From: Erwinia sp. OLFS4
GTDB taxonomy: Bacteria > Pseudomonadota > Gammaproteobacteria > Enterobacterales > Enterobacteriaceae
DNA: 64,000 nt
Direction of reading: 5' to 3'
Assembly: GCF_002752165.1 (NCBI RefSeq)
Contig: NZ_MOMB01000052.1
Span: 62,001 to 126,000 of the forward strand
The notes beneath the pieces are model-generated. The model searched no databases. It saw nothing but the letters and a program-made list of their open reading frames with translations, and was not told the DNA's origin. The stretch's first letter is position 1, and the number at the start of each line of letters is the position of its first letter. This document shows, in pieces, positions 8,270 to 17,522 of this stretch. Made by a program: the position numbers and the translations under genes.

Positions 8270-9778
8270 TCAGGAAGCCATCGACAAGGCTGGTTTTTCA
8301 ATATGGTTGTCGAGCCATTCACTGATACGCGCTTTTTCCGCCTCGTTCAGCCACATGCCCTGTTTAGTCCGCCGCCAGATAGCATCATCCAGCTTGCGTA
8401 CCCATTCGTGTTTCACCAGGTAACGTAGCTCGGCTTCGTAGAACTCATGGCCGAAATTTTCCCCCAGCTCAGTCAGTGACTGGGCTTCACCCAGTAATAC
8501 TTCGCTATTGCTGCCGTAAGTGCGGGCATAGTGGCGTGCCATGCCTTCACTAATGAACGAGTAACGGCGCCGCAGACTGACGGCATAATCATCGCGGCTG
8601 CCGGAAAAATTGCCGCCGGGTAAGACGCCGTTGCGTGTCCAGGCCGCGCCGGCGGTGGGATAATATTTCGCCAGTTTCTCCATCGCGTGTTCAGCCAGCT
8701 TGCGGTAGGTGGTGAGCTTGCCACCGAATACCGATAGCAGAGGAGCCTGGCCATTATCATCATGAACATCCAGCGTATAGTCACGGGTAATCGCCTGCGG
8801 TGAGTCAGATTCATCGTCACACAGTGGACGTACGCCGGAATAGTTCCACACCACATCCTCTTTGCTCAGCGTTTTTCTGAAGTGGGCATTGTAAACTTTC
8901 AGCAGATAATCAATTTCATTGTCATCAATGCGGACATCCTGCGGGTCGCCCTGGTACTCAACATCGGTGGTACCAATAATGGAAAACTCATCCATCCAGG
9001 GAATCACAAATACAATGCGGTTATCTTCATTTTGCAGAATGTAAGCCTGTTTCTGATTGTGAACACGCGGTACAACAATATGGCTACCCTTGATCAGGCG
9101 GATGCCATAAGGAGATTTAAGATGCAGTTTGTTATCGAATAACTCACGTACCCATGGACCGGCAGCATTAACCAGCCCTTTGGCACGCCAGCTGAAGGTT
9201 TCACCGCTGTCAATATTTTCAGCTTCCACGACCCAAAGGCCGTCTTCACGCCATGCGCGCGTTACTCTGGTGCGGGTGCGTACTTCACTGCCGCGACGCA
9301 CCACTTCCTGGGCATTCAGCACCACCAGACGCGCATCGTCTACCCAGCAGTCAGAGTACTCGAAACCGCGCACTATCTCTGGTTTAAGTACGGAATCTGC
9401 GTCAAAACGCACGCTTTTACTCCCCGGCAGGCTGGTACGTTTACCAAGATGATCGTACATAAACAAGCCGATACGAATCATCCAGGCCGGGCGAAGATGG
9501 GGGCGATGGGGTAAACGAAAACGCATGGGAAAAGCTATATGAGGGGCTAGCTTCAGTAATACTTCGCGTTCGGCCAGCGCTTCGCTAACCAGACGAAATT
9601 CGTAGTGTTCCAGATAACGCAAACCGCCGTGAATCAGTTTGGAACTGGCAGAGGAGGTCGCACACGCCAGGTCTTGCGCTTCGAGCATCAGTACTGACAG
9701 GCCGCGTCCTGCGGCATCAGCCGCAATACCGGCACCGTTAATACCGCCACCGATAACGATCAAGTCTTTGGTTTCCAC
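8270..9778 (-). CDS. glpD: Aerobic glycerol-3-phosphate dehydrogenase
   Basis: A 502-residue FAD flavoprotein of the inner membrane that oxidises glycerol-3-phosphate to dihydroxyacetone phosphate with ubiquinone as acceptor. The dinucleotide-binding motif VIGGGINGAGIAADAAGRG is at residues 8-26, followed by the ATSSASSKLIHGGLRYLE segment of the DAO fold. The start is GTG at 9778, with GGAGGAG about 7 bases upstream; a nearby ATG (9783) is out of frame. GlpR-type operators overlie its promoter. Divergent glpE-glpG-glpR complete the usual glpD/glpEGR arrangement of E. coli. Confidence 0.97.
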   Translation of the reverse strand: METKDLIVIGGGINGAGIAADAAGRGLSVLMLEAQDLACATSSASSKLIHGGLRYLEHYEFRLVSEALAEREVLLKLAPHIAFPMRFRLPHRPHLRPAWMIRIGLFMYDHLGKRTSLPGSKSVRFDADSVLKPEIVRGFEYSDCWVDDARLVVLNAQEVVRRGSEVRTRTRVTRAWREDGLWVVEAENIDSGETFSWRAKGLVNAAGPWVRELFDNKLHLKSPYGIRLIKGSHIVVPRVHNQKQAYILQNEDNRIVFVIPWMDEFSIIGTTDVEYQGDPQDVRIDDNEIDYLLKVYNAHFRKTLSKEDVVWNYSGVRPLCDDESDSPQAITRDYTLDVHDDNGQAPLLSVFGGKLTTYRKLAEHAMEKLAKYYPTAGAAWTRNGVLPGGNFSGSRDDYAVSLRRRYSFISEGMARHYARTYGSNSEVLLGEAQSLTELGENFGHEFYEAELRYLVKHEWVRKLDDAIWRRTKQGMWLNEAEKARISEWLDNHIEKPALSMAS

Positions 9779-9791
9779 GTCATCTCCTCCG

Positions 9792-9836
9792 ATGTTCGGG
9801 TATGTTCTTTAATGTTCGTTTTCGAGCATGATTGTA
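9792..9836 (-). promoter_or_regulatory. glpD promoter and GlpR-type operators
   Basis: ATGTTCG (9812-9818) and CGAGCAT (9823-9829) form an inverted repeat separated by TTTT, close to the known GlpR operator. ATGTTCG recurs at 9792-9798 on the gene-proximal side. On the minus strand TACAAT (9836-9831) is a good -10 element directly upstream, so a bound repressor would cover the transcription start. The repressor gene lies 2 kb away at 11253-12011. Confidence 0.65.
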
Positions 9837-9995
9837 CTCGTAAACAACCATAGGTGCCAGTGTTAACCTGATAAAAACATTCAGGCGTGATTTGGATAAC
9901 AAAATTGACACAATAACCTTTTTCTTTGCCGGGTTATTGTGGCGCAGGTTCGCGGTAAACTATCTGGCAGATACCCGGTTCAGAGATGAAAAGTA

Positions 9996-10325
9996 ATGGA
10001 ACAATTTGAGTGTATCAGCGTACATCAGGCTAGCGAGATGCTGGCGCAAGGGGGGGCCCGGTTGGTGGATATTCGTGATCCGCAGAGTTTTGCCCAGGCA
10101 CACGCTGTCGGAGCCTTTCATCTGACCAACAGTAGTCTGACTGACTTTCTTCAGCAAACCCAGTTTACTACGCCGTTGCTGGTAATGTGTTACCACGGCG
10201 TCAGCAGCAAGAGCGCCGCGCAATACCTGCTCAGCCAGGGATTTGAGTCGGTCTATAGTATTGATGGTGGTTTTGAACGCTGGCATCAGACTTTTCCACA
10301 ACAGACTGAATCTGAGGCGCGTTAA
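9996..10325 (+). CDS. glpE: Thiosulfate sulfurtransferase GlpE (rhodanese)
   Basis: A 109-residue single-domain rhodanese that moves sulfur from thiosulfate to cyanide or thioredoxin. The active-site loop MCYHGVSS places the catalytic Cys at residue 65, and VDIRDP at 24-29 is the second conserved rhodanese motif. Length matches E. coli GlpE (108). It is first in the glpEGR run, 61 bp before glpG. Why a rhodanese sits with glycerol-phosphate genes is not explained by the sequence. Confidence 0.95.
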   Translation: MEQFECISVHQASEMLAQGGARLVDIRDPQSFAQAHAVGAFHLTNSSLTDFLQQTQFTTPLLVMCYHGVSSKSAAQYLLSQGFESVYSIDGGFERWHQTFPQQTESEAR

Positions 10326-10386
10326 GTCGGCAGTAACCTGTCGGCGCGTTATACTGCGTTTTTGCAGAAGTTAACCAGGGAAGCAC

Positions 10387-11208
10387 ATGATCCGTATTGC
10401 GCATTTTACGCATCCACGTCAGGCGCAGGCGTTTATCGATTATATGTCCAGCAAAGGGATTCACCTTCGCGGTGAGCCCGGCGATGGCGTGACGCTCTGG
10501 CTGGATGACGAAGCGAACCGGGAAACGGTAGAAAACGAACTGCATGCATTTGTGCGTGAACCACATCATCCACGCTACCAGGCGGCCAGCTGGCACAGTG
10601 GCACCACAAGCAGCGGCTTGCATTACCGCTCTTTTTCCATGCTGTCGGCGCTGAAAGAACGGGCCGGGCCGCTGACCCTTGGGGTAATTATCGCCAGTGT
10701 GTTGGTGTTTATCCTGATGCAGCTGCTGGGGCAGACCCGGGTAATGAGTCAATTATCCTGGCCTAATCAGGATCAGTATTTTCAGCTGTGGCGTTGGTTT
10801 TCGCATATTTTTCTGCATTTTTCGCTGCTGCATATCGTATTTAACCTGATGTGGTGGTGGTATATCGGCGGTGTTGTTGAAAAACGCCTGGGAAGCGGCA
10901 AACTGTTTGTGATTACGCTGATTGCTGCGTTGCTGAGCGGCTGGATGCAGGCGCATTTCAGTGGCATCCTGTTTGGCGGTCTTTCCGGTGTGGTTTACGC
11001 ACTGATGGGCTATGCGTGGCTAAGAGGCGAGCGCGATGCTGAAAGTGGTGTCCATCTTGAGCGAGGGCTGATAGGCTTCGCTGTTTTATGGCTGTTAATC
11101 GGTTACCTGGGCTGGTTTGGTATCGCTATCGCCAACGCGGCGCACCTGACCGGATTGTTGTTGGGCCTGGCGATGGCCTGGGTTGATACCCGGCACAACG
11201 CTCGCTGA
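10387..11208 (+). CDS. glpG: Rhomboid intramembrane serine protease GlpG
   Basis: A 273-residue inner-membrane protease cleaving transmembrane substrates. A cytosolic N-terminal domain (about 1-90) precedes six membrane spans. The catalytic dyad is visible: Ser200 in GGLSGVVYALMG and His253 in ANAAHLTG. His150 and Asn154 (LLHIVFNLMWWW) form the oxyanion site. Length and residues correspond to E. coli GlpG (Ser201/His254). It lies between glpE and glpR. Confidence 0.97.
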   Translation: MIRIAHFTHPRQAQAFIDYMSSKGIHLRGEPGDGVTLWLDDEANRETVENELHAFVREPHHPRYQAASWHSGTTSSGLHYRSFSMLSALKERAGPLTLGVIIASVLVFILMQLLGQTRVMSQLSWPNQDQYFQLWRWFSHIFLHFSLLHIVFNLMWWWYIGGVVEKRLGSGKLFVITLIAALLSGWMQAHFSGILFGGLSGVVYALMGYAWLRGERDAESGVHLERGLIGFAVLWLLIGYLGWFGIAIANAAHLTGLLLGLAMAWVDTRHNAR

Positions 11209-11252
11209 CTCAGCACCGTGATGAAAGTAGATAATAACAGCAGGAGACTCTC

Positions 11253-12011
11253 GTGAAGCAGACCCAGCGGCATGACGCCATCATTGATATGGTGCGTCGG
11301 CAAGGTTATGTCAGCACAGAGGAGCTGGTGGACTTTTTTGCCGTCAGCCCGCAGACCATCCGTCGCGATCTGAATGAACTGGCTGAACAGAATAAAATTC
11401 ATCGTCATCACGGTGGCGCGGCGTTGCCTTCCAGCTCGGAAAACACCGCCTGGCAGGATCGTAAAATGATGTGGTCAGCGGAAAAGGCACGCATTGCCCA
11501 GCGGGTGGCCAGCCAGATCCCCGACGGCTCCACGCTATTTATTGACATAGGCACTACGCCGGAAGCGGTGGCTTACGCGCTGATGAATCATACTAATTTG
11601 CGTATCGTCACCAATAATATCAACGTTGCGACGCTACTGATGGGCAAAAATGATTTCCGTGTGATCCTGGCCGGTGGCGAAGTGCGTAACCGCGATGGCG
11701 GCATTATGGGAGAGGCCACCCTCGATTTTATTTCACAGTTCCGGCTTGATTACGGCATTCTTGGCATCAGCGGCATTGATATGGACGGATCGCTGCTGGA
11801 GTTTGATTACCATGAAGTCCGTACCAAGCGGGCGATTATCGAAAATTCGCGCTGCGTGATGCTGGTGGTTGACCACTCAAAGTTTGGTCGTAATGCCATG
11901 GTGAACCTGGGAAATATGAGCCTGATCAATTACCTGTTTACTACTGACCGGCCGCCGGAAAGCGTGATGCGGGTGATTGAGCAGCATGAAGTGCATCTCG
12001 AATTGTGCTGA
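11253..12011 (+). CDS. glpR: DeoR-family repressor of the glp regulon
   Basis: A 252-residue repressor whose inducer is glycerol-3-phosphate. The N-terminal DeoR helix-turn-helix covers about residues 6-57 (GYVSTEELVDFFAVSPQTIRR...). The C-terminal sugar-phosphate-isomerase-like domain contains FIDIGTTPEAVAYAL and the family motif VDHSKFGRNAMV. The start is GTG at 11253, preceded by CAGGAGA; translation from it matches E. coli GlpR at the N terminus. Matching operators overlie the glpD promoter 1.4 kb upstream. A stem-loop follows the stop codon. Confidence 0.96.
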   Translation: MKQTQRHDAIIDMVRRQGYVSTEELVDFFAVSPQTIRRDLNELAEQNKIHRHHGGAALPSSSENTAWQDRKMMWSAEKARIAQRVASQIPDGSTLFIDIGTTPEAVAYALMNHTNLRIVTNNINVATLLMGKNDFRVILAGGEVRNRDGGIMGEATLDFISQFRLDYGILGISGIDMDGSLLEFDYHEVRTKRAIIENSRCVMLVVDHSKFGRNAMVNLGNMSLINYLFTTDRPPESVMRVIEQHEVHLELC

Positions 12012-12028
12012 GCAAGCGGTGCGGCGGG

Positions 12029-12049
12029 CGCCAGCAATTTTTGCTGGCG
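12029..12049 (+). terminator. Stem-loop after glpR
   Basis: CGCCAGCAA and TTGCTGGCG pair perfectly (9 bp) around a TTT loop, 18 bases after the glpR stop. No clear T-run follows, so it may be a weak terminator or a 3'-end stabilising structure. Confidence 0.5.
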
Positions 12050-12112
12050 TGAGTCGCATTTAACCTGAGCAGCGTACCGGCAAGGGCGCGGCGATGCCGG
12101 AGAGATGTGCAC

Positions 12113-12688
12113 TTAATAGAATGAGTGCTCACCGCGCTGGTGTTCGGTCAGGTCGCGCACGCCTTTCAGTTCCGGGAAGGTATTCAGCAGCTCTTTTTCG
12201 ATCCCTTCTTTCAGCGTGACATCCACCATTGAACAGCCATTGCAGCCGCCGCCAAATTGCAGGATGGCATAGCCGTCATCGGTAATCTCCATCAGCGAGA
12301 CGCGGCCGCCGTGGCTGGCCAGCTGCGGATTGATTTGTGCCTGAAGTTGATATTCGACCCGCTCAATTAATGGCGCGTCGTCAGCTACCTTGCGCATTTT
12401 CGCATTGGGCGCTTTCAGCGTCAGTTGTGAACCCAGGTTGTCGGTGACGAAATCGATTTCTGCCTCTTCCAGATAAGGCGCGCTCAGTTCATCAACATAA
12501 GCAGAGAGTTTTTCGAACTTGAGTTCGGTGTCGCTGGCTTCTACCGCATCCGGTGGACAATAGGAAACGCCGCACTCTGCCGTGGGTGTACCCGGATTGA
12601 TAACGAATACGCGAATCTGGGTGCCTTCTTCCTGATTTGAGAGCAGTTTTGCGAAATGTTCTTGTGCTGCATCAGTGATACGGATCAT
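12113..12688 (-). CDS. nfuA: Fe/S biogenesis protein NfuA
   Basis: A 191-residue iron-sulfur carrier that delivers a [4Fe-4S] cluster to apoproteins, notably under oxidative stress or iron shortage. The N-terminal half is a degenerate A-type carrier domain; the C-terminal Nfu domain holds the cluster-binding pair Cys149 and Cys152 (GGGCNGCSM). Length is identical to E. coli NfuA. It lies 58 bp downstream of gntX on the same strand, as in E. coli, and ends next to glpR; the E. coli intervening gntT and mal genes are absent. Confidence 0.97.
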   Translation of the reverse strand: MIRITDAAQEHFAKLLSNQEEGTQIRVFVINPGTPTAECGVSYCPPDAVEASDTELKFEKLSAYVDELSAPYLEEAEIDFVTDNLGSQLTLKAPNAKMRKVADDAPLIERVEYQLQAQINPQLASHGGRVSLMEITDDGYAILQFGGGCNGCSMVDVTLKEGIEKELLNTFPELKGVRDLTEHQRGEHSFY

Positions 12689-12746
12689 GGCGATTGCTCA
12701 ATAGTTGACTAAATTACCAGGTTATTATAAGCCGGTACCGGCCTCT

Positions 12747-13430
12747 TCACAAGGTACGGCACAGGCACCAGATATCTACGCGGGCGGCCCCTGAACGCAT
12801 CAGTAAACGACTGAGTTCGGTGACGGTGCTGCCGGTGGTGACTACATCATCCAGTAGTACTATATGCCGACCACGCACGTCGATTTCAAGGCTGAATGCA
12901 CCGCGCAGGTTACGCCTGCGCGCACTGGCAACCAGCTGATGTTGTACTTTACCGGCCCGCCGGCGGATGAGCGCCGCAGGTTGCCACGGAATTGTCGTCC
13001 AGTGCGACAGCCACTTAGCCAGCGGAGCCAGCTGGTTATAACCGCGTTTCAGTGCGCGCTTATGGTGCAGGGGAACCGTTAGCATCAGATCGGGCCGCGC
13101 GAGCAAATATTCACGCCGTGCTGTTAACCAGGTTAGCAGAATCAGCCGGGCAAGCATTACCGCACGTGCGGTACCCTGCGAAAATTTCAGCTGATGTATT
13201 TGCTTGCGTAATGGTTCGCGGTAATCGCTGACCAGTATCATTCGCTGCCAGGGTGGTGGATGCAGCAGGCAACCACCACAGCGGGTCTGGCTATTACTGG
13301 CCGGTAAACCACAACAGGGGCAGACCGGTGGTGGCGACGGGAGTGCCTTCAGACAAACGCTACATATTCCATGTTGCGGCAGATGAAGGGGCATCTGACA
13401 TAGCCAACAGCAGGTTGGGATTGTTAGCAT
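12747..13430 (-). CDS. gntX: GntX/ComF-family phosphoribosyltransferase-like protein
   Basis: A 227-residue ComF-type protein. The N-terminal zinc-ribbon-like part has four Cys pairs (CCWLC, CSVC, CPCCG, CGGC), and the C-terminal half has the phosphoribosyltransferase motif HIVLLDDVVTTGSTV near residue 191. Relatives act in DNA uptake (ComFC) or DNA-as-nutrient use; GntX itself was first linked to gluconate use. The hofMNOPQ genes, also of the DNA-utilisation group, are in this window but 16 kb away. It is divergent from bioH with a 34-bp gap. Confidence 0.9.
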   Translation of the reverse strand: MLTIPTCCWLCQMPLHLPQHGICSVCLKALPSPPPVCPCCGLPASNSQTRCGGCLLHPPPWQRMILVSDYREPLRKQIHQLKFSQGTARAVMLARLILLTWLTARREYLLARPDLMLTVPLHHKRALKRGYNQLAPLAKWLSHWTTIPWQPAALIRRRAGKVQHQLVASARRRNLRGAFSLEIDVRGRHIVLLDDVVTTGSTVTELSRLLMRSGAARVDIWCLCRTL

Positions 13431-13464
13431 AGCATCCTCATAGTTAAAACAAGGACCATAACCG

Positions 13465-14235
13465 ATGACCTCCCTCTACTGGCAGACAACCGGCCAGGGT
13501 AATCGTGATTTTGTGCTGTTGCACGGCTGGGGATTAAATGCCGGGGTGTGGCATGACATCGTGCCACGACTCAGTACGCAATTTCGCTTGCATCTGGTAG
13601 ATCTGCCTGGTTACGGCCGTAGTCAGGGATGGGGGGCTATGTCGCTGTCACAGATGGCCGGGATGCTGCTGGCTCATGCGCCGCAACAGGCCGTCTGGCT
13701 GGGCTGGTCGCTAGGCGGGTTGGTTGCCAGTCAGGCCGCTTTGCTGGCTCCGGCGCGCATTTCCGCACTGATTACCGTCGCGTCCTCGCCCCGTTTTGCC
13801 GCTGGTGACGATTGGCCGGGCATACAACCCGGCACCCTGGCGGATTTTCAGCATCAGCTGAGTGAAGATTATCAGCGAACGGTAGAGCGATTTCTTGCCC
13901 TGCAGACTCTGGGAACCCGTAATGCCCGGCAGGATGCCCGCGCGCTGAAACAGATTGTGCCGGCGCAACCGGCACCGCCAGTTGCGGTGTTAAACGGGGG
14001 ACTGGAGATACTCAAACACGCCGACCTGCGTGATGAGATGGCGCAATTACAGCCGCCGTTATTGCGTATTTATGGTTATCTTGATGGCCTGGTGCCGGTA
14101 CGAATTGCTCAGCGACTGGACGCATGCTGGCCTGACAGCAAGCAGCTGATCATCCGTCAGGCAGCGCATGCGCCTTTCATTTCACATCCTGATGCGTTTT
14201 GTGATGGCGTAATAAAATTTATTGCCGGCTGCTGA
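13465..14235 (+). CDS. bioH: Pimeloyl-ACP methyl ester esterase BioH
   Basis: A 256-residue alpha/beta hydrolase that removes the methyl group from pimeloyl-ACP methyl ester, ending the disguised fatty-acid route to the biotin precursor. The catalytic triad is Ser82 (GWSLGG), Asp207 (GYLDGLVP) and His235 (AAHAPFIS), the same numbering as in E. coli. [12 protein letters not shown] near residue 18 forms the oxyanion region. It is divergent from gntX, the standard arrangement. A strong terminator follows. Confidence 0.97.
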   Translation: MTSLYWQTTGQGNRDFVLLHGWGLNAGVWHDIVPRLSTQFRLHLVDLPGYGRSQGWGAMSLSQMAGMLLAHAPQQAVWLGWSLGGLVASQAALLAPARISALITVASSPRFAAGDDWPGIQPGTLADFQHQLSEDYQRTVERFLALQTLGTRNARQDARALKQIVPAQPAPPVAVLNGGLEILKHADLRDEMAQLQPPLLRIYGYLDGLVPVRIAQRLDACWPDSKQLIIRQAAHAPFISHPDAFCDGVIKFIAGC

Positions 14236-14297
14236 GCAATGTTTATCTTCTTTGCCGCCGGCTGGCGTAAGTTTTTTCAGTGCCCGTCTTATCAGGT

Positions 14298-14354
14298 AAA
14301 CGCCGCCAGCGGAAGATTACGGTGTTCGCTGCCGGCGTTTTGCTGTATTTTTTT
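14298..14354 (+). terminator. Terminator after bioH
   Basis: A 14-bp stem with one mismatch (14298-14311 with 14327-14340), 15-base loop, is followed by TTTT and, a few bases on, seven T. It lies 63 bp past the bioH stop and separates it from the small secreted-protein gene. Confidence 0.8.
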
Positions 14355-14463
14355 ATCGTTTGCACTAAAACTATTAAGCGGAGCAGAATCGCACATTGGC
14401 TGGCAACGGTTTGCCATTACCACTGACGATCTGTATGGACGTTCTTTTCTCAGGAGAGATAAA

Positions 14464-14730
14464 ATGAAACTACTTAGCACCCTCACCACCGCAGCCCTCA
14501 TCAGCACATTGTCCTTCAGCGCTTTTGCCGCGCAGGAAATTTCGCGGGAAAAAGCCAAAGAGATGAAACTGGAAATGATTGGTACTGTCGACACTAACTC
14601 CACGTTAAGCCCGATTGATGCCAAAAAACACCTGTCTGATAAAGCGGATGCGAAAGGCGGCAAGTACTATGTCATTATCGCCGCTGCCGGCAAGGGACAT
14701 ATTCACGCGACTGCTGAGGTGTTTAAATAG
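14464..14730 (+). CDS. Small secreted YhcN/BhsA-type DUF1471 protein
   Basis: An 88-residue precursor. The first ~22 residues form a classical signal peptide ending SAFA before AQE. The mature part (about 66 residues) has the YdgH/BhsA/McbA fold signature: MKLEMIGTVD near its start and ADAKGGKYYVIIAA followed by a C-terminal strand. Family members are periplasmic or outer-membrane stress proteins induced by acid, peroxide or biofilm growth; I cannot assign which. ATG 14464 has GGAGAGA at good spacing; the frame is open further upstream but that part lacks sense as protein. It has its own terminator. It occupies the place of feoABC in E. coli. Confidence 0.85.
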   Translation: MKLLSTLTTAALISTLSFSAFAAQEISREKAKEMKLEMIGTVDTNSTLSPIDAKKHLSDKADAKGGKYYVIIAAAGKGHIHATAEVFK

Positions 14731-14814
14731 TTTGGCTTGTCAGCGTTAAGGTGGTTAAGCGGCCGCAAAACGAGGCGTATCGCCTTTTGAACGCCGTAAC
14801 TGAAGCGTAGATTG

Positions 14815-14839
14815 GGAGCCGTTAGCCGGCTCCTTTTTT
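14815..14839 (+). terminator. Terminator of the DUF1471 gene
   Basis: GGAGCCG (14815-14821) pairs with CGGCTCC (14827-14833) around a 5-base loop and runs directly into six T: a textbook intrinsic terminator. Confidence 0.9.
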
Positions 14840-14884
14840 GTTAGCAAATCGCTACAACCGCCTTGTGACCGGGTGCGGGGTTGT

Positions 14885-14918
14885 CACGGGCGTTAGCCTG
14901 TTGCTGGCAACGCCCGTG
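14885..14918. terminator. Strong stem-loop at the 3' end of tex
   Basis: CACGGGCGTT (14885-14894) and AACGCCCGTG (14909-14918) pair over 10 bp, immediately past the tex stop on the minus strand. No T-run follows on that strand, so termination efficiency is uncertain. Confidence 0.5.
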
Positions 14919-14921
14919 AAG

Positions 14922-17252
14922 TCAGCGCTTTTTGCCCAATGCGGCGGCCAGCGCATCACCCATCGCGCTGTTACCTGCCGGGGTGGAGAGCGTCCGTTCG
15001 CGTGCTTTACTGTTTTGCTGGCCACGGGGCGTGTCGCGGGACGTTGGGTTTGCAGCGCCCCGCCGGCTGTGACTGTCACCGGGCTGTTCGTCAAGGCGCA
15101 TTGTCAGGGCAATACGCTTGCGCGCAATATCCACCTCCATCACTTTCACTTTAACAATATCGCCGGCTTTTACGACCTTATGGGGATCCTCAACGAATTT
15201 GTCCGACAGGGATGAAATATGCACCAGGCCATCCTGATGAACGCCAATATCGACAAAAGCACCGAAGTTAGTGACATTGGTGACCGCGCCTTCCAGAATC
15301 ATCCCCGGCTGCAGGTCGTTAAGCGTGTCGATGCCTTCAGCAAACTGGGCGGTTTTAAATTCCGGGCGCGGATCGCGTCCCGGCTTTTCCAGTTCCTTAA
15401 GGATGTCGTTTACGGTGGGCAGACCAAAACGTTGGTCAGTGTAGTCAACGGCTTTGATGGTTTGCAGCGCCCCGGCATTTCCCATCAGTTCTTTGATGGT
15501 CTTGCGTGTGGCATGCAGAATGCGCTCAACGACAGGATAAGCTTCCGGATGCACGCTGGATGCATCCAGAGGGTTGTCGCCCTGGGTAATACGTAAAAAG
15601 CCGGCGCACTGTTCAAAGGCTTTAGGCCCGAGCCGGCTCACTTTCAGCAGCTGCTGACGATTCTGGAAGCGCCCGTATTCATCGCGCCAGGAGACGATAT
15701 TTTGTGCCATCATTTTGCTTAATCCGGCGACGCGGGTTAGCAGCGCCACCGAGGCGGTGTTGAGATCCACGCCAACGGCATTAACGCAGTCTTCCACGAC
15801 CGCATCCAGCTTTTTGGCCAGCTGACTCTGGCTGACATCGTGCTGATACTGACCAACGCCAATTGATTTCGGGTCGATTTTTACCAGCTCAGCCAGGGGG
15901 TCCTGCAAGCGGCGGGCAATGGAGACCGCCCCGCGCAGCGAGACGTCAAGATCGGGAAATTCCAGCGCGGCTAATTCGGAAGCGGAGTAAACCGAGGCTC
16001 CAGCTTCACTGACGATAACTTTTTGCGCCTGCACCTGTGGGAACTGTTTTTGTACCTCAAGGAAAAAACGTTCAGTTTCCCGTGATGCGGTGCCGTTACC
16101 GATAGCAACCAGTTCCACCTGATGCCGGGTACAGAGCGCGGCAACCGACGCTGCCGCTTTTGCCGCCTGACCGGTGTGGGGATAAATCGTATCAGTGGCT
16201 ACCAGTTTGCCGGTGGCGTCTACTACGGCCACTTTCACGCCGGTTCGTAATCCCGGGTCCAGACCCATTGTGGCGCGCTGGCCTGCCGGCGCGGCCATCA
16301 GCAGATCGTGCAGGTTTCGGGCGAAAACCTTAATGGCTTCTTCTTCGGCCCTTTCACGCACCAGGCTCATTAATTCTGTTTCCAGATGCAGCAGAATTTT
16401 AATACGCCATGTCCAGCTGACGACGGCACGACGCCAGGCATCAGCAGGTGCGTTATTCAGCTGTAAATTCAGGTGGTGCACGATAATCTGTTCACCGTGA
16501 CTTTCACGGGGGGGCTCATCAAATTGCGGATCCGGATTGAGCGTCAGCTGCAATATGCCCTCATTGCGGCCACGCAGCATCGCCAGCGCGCGATGTGAAG
16601 GCACCGTCGCCAGCGCTTCATGGTGATTGAAGTAATCGCGAAATTTGGCGCCTTGCTCCTCTTTGCCTTCAACAACCCGGGCAACCAGATGAGCATTTTT
16701 CCACAGATATTCACGTACTTTTGCCAGTAAGGTCGCGTCTTCCGCAAAGCGTTCCATCAGTATGTAGCGTGCGCCATCCAGCGCGGCTTTGCTGTCCTCA
16801 ACGCCTTTTTCACTGTCAATATAGCGTTGCGCCAGACTTTCCGGCTGCTGGGAAGGGTCCTGCCAGAGGGTGTCAGCCAGTGGCTCCAGGCCGGCTTCAA
16901 TGGCAATTTGTCCGCGGGTACGGCGTTTAGGTTTATAGGGAAGGTAAAGATCTTCGAGTTCGGTTTTGCTGAGGGTTTGGCCGATAGCGCTGGCCAGTTC
17001 ATCGCTCAGCTTGCCCTGTTCCTCAATGGATTTAAGAATGGTTTGTCGCCGTTCCTCCAGTTCGCGTAAATAGCCAAGGCGGCTTTCCAGCTGACGTAGC
17101 TGTGTGTCGTCCAGCCCGCCGGTGACTTCTTTACGGTAACGTGCGACAAACGGCACGGTATTTCCTTCATCCAGTAAACGAACGGCAGCTTCAACCTGTT
17201 CGTCCCGGACGTGCAATTCGGTTGCGATAATACGGCTTAGCGAATGACTCAT
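14922..17252 (-). CDS. tex: Tex family RNA-binding transcription accessory protein
   Basis: A 776-residue protein (E. coli YhgF). Domains in order: N-terminal Tex helical domain, a YqgF/RuvX RNase-H-like domain ([20 protein letters not shown] near residue 330), helix-hairpin-helix motifs ([16 protein letters not shown] region near 500) and a C-terminal S1 RNA-binding domain ([22 protein letters not shown], about 650-720). Relatives bind nucleic acids and influence transcription and toxin expression in Bordetella. The tail after the S1 domain is low-complexity and charged. It is transcribed away from greB. Confidence 0.95.
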   Translation of the reverse strand: MSHSLSRIIATELHVRDEQVEAAVRLLDEGNTVPFVARYRKEVTGGLDDTQLRQLESRLGYLRELEERRQTILKSIEEQGKLSDELASAIGQTLSKTELEDLYLPYKPKRRTRGQIAIEAGLEPLADTLWQDPSQQPESLAQRYIDSEKGVEDSKAALDGARYILMERFAEDATLLAKVREYLWKNAHLVARVVEGKEEQGAKFRDYFNHHEALATVPSHRALAMLRGRNEGILQLTLNPDPQFDEPPRESHGEQIIVHHLNLQLNNAPADAWRRAVVSWTWRIKILLHLETELMSLVRERAEEEAIKVFARNLHDLLMAAPAGQRATMGLDPGLRTGVKVAVVDATGKLVATDTIYPHTGQAAKAAASVAALCTRHQVELVAIGNGTASRETERFFLEVQKQFPQVQAQKVIVSEAGASVYSASELAALEFPDLDVSLRGAVSIARRLQDPLAELVKIDPKSIGVGQYQHDVSQSQLAKKLDAVVEDCVNAVGVDLNTASVALLTRVAGLSKMMAQNIVSWRDEYGRFQNRQQLLKVSRLGPKAFEQCAGFLRITQGDNPLDASSVHPEAYPVVERILHATRKTIKELMGNAGALQTIKAVDYTDQRFGLPTVNDILKELEKPGRDPRPEFKTAQFAEGIDTLNDLQPGMILEGAVTNVTNFGAFVDIGVHQDGLVHISSLSDKFVEDPHKVVKAGDIVKVKVMEVDIARKRIALTMRLDEQPGDSHSRRGAANPTSRDTPRGQQNSKARERTLSTPAGNSAMGDALAAALGKKR

Positions 17253-17333
17253 CTTTGCGGATACTTAATGGCTAAAGAAACAGGGGACAGTTATACGGAT
17301 TGAAAAGAGAAAATGCCAGTCATTGGCCGGGCT

Positions 17334-17522
17334 TTACGCCGAATCTTTTTCGTCAGCGCTCATTTTAGTTGGCTGTCGGCTGGTGGGGGATGATACCGGT
17401 TTTGCCAGAAAAACCGGTGTAACTATCTGGTGATGAGCCGCCAGCGGCGGCCTGTGTTTCGTGGGTACAGCCAGGCTAAGTTGTTGACGTAGCCAAAGGG
17501 CAGAAAGGCGACTGGTCGCCAT
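17334..17522 (-). CDS. Possible 62-aa ORF translationally coupled to greB
   Basis: The greB stop and this frame's ATG overlap as TAATG, so terminating ribosomes could restart here. The 62 residues are basic and Ser/Pro-rich, with no signal peptide, membrane span or motif I recognise. A perfect 9-bp inverted repeat (17395-17403/17410-17418) lies inside it. It may equally be untranslated greB 3' sequence; I have only the overlap and frame length as support. Confidence 0.25.
   Translation of the reverse strand: MATSRLSALWLRQQLSLAVPTKHRPPLAAHHQIVTPVFLAKPVSSPTSRQPTKMSADEKDSA
17395..17418. repeat. Perfect inverted repeat ACCGGTTTT / AAAACCGGT
   Basis: Nine-base arms around a 6-base loop in the 269-bp gap between greB and tex. 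No U-run follows on either strand beyond the A/T-rich inner arms. It might be a greB 3' structure. Confidence 0.4.
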
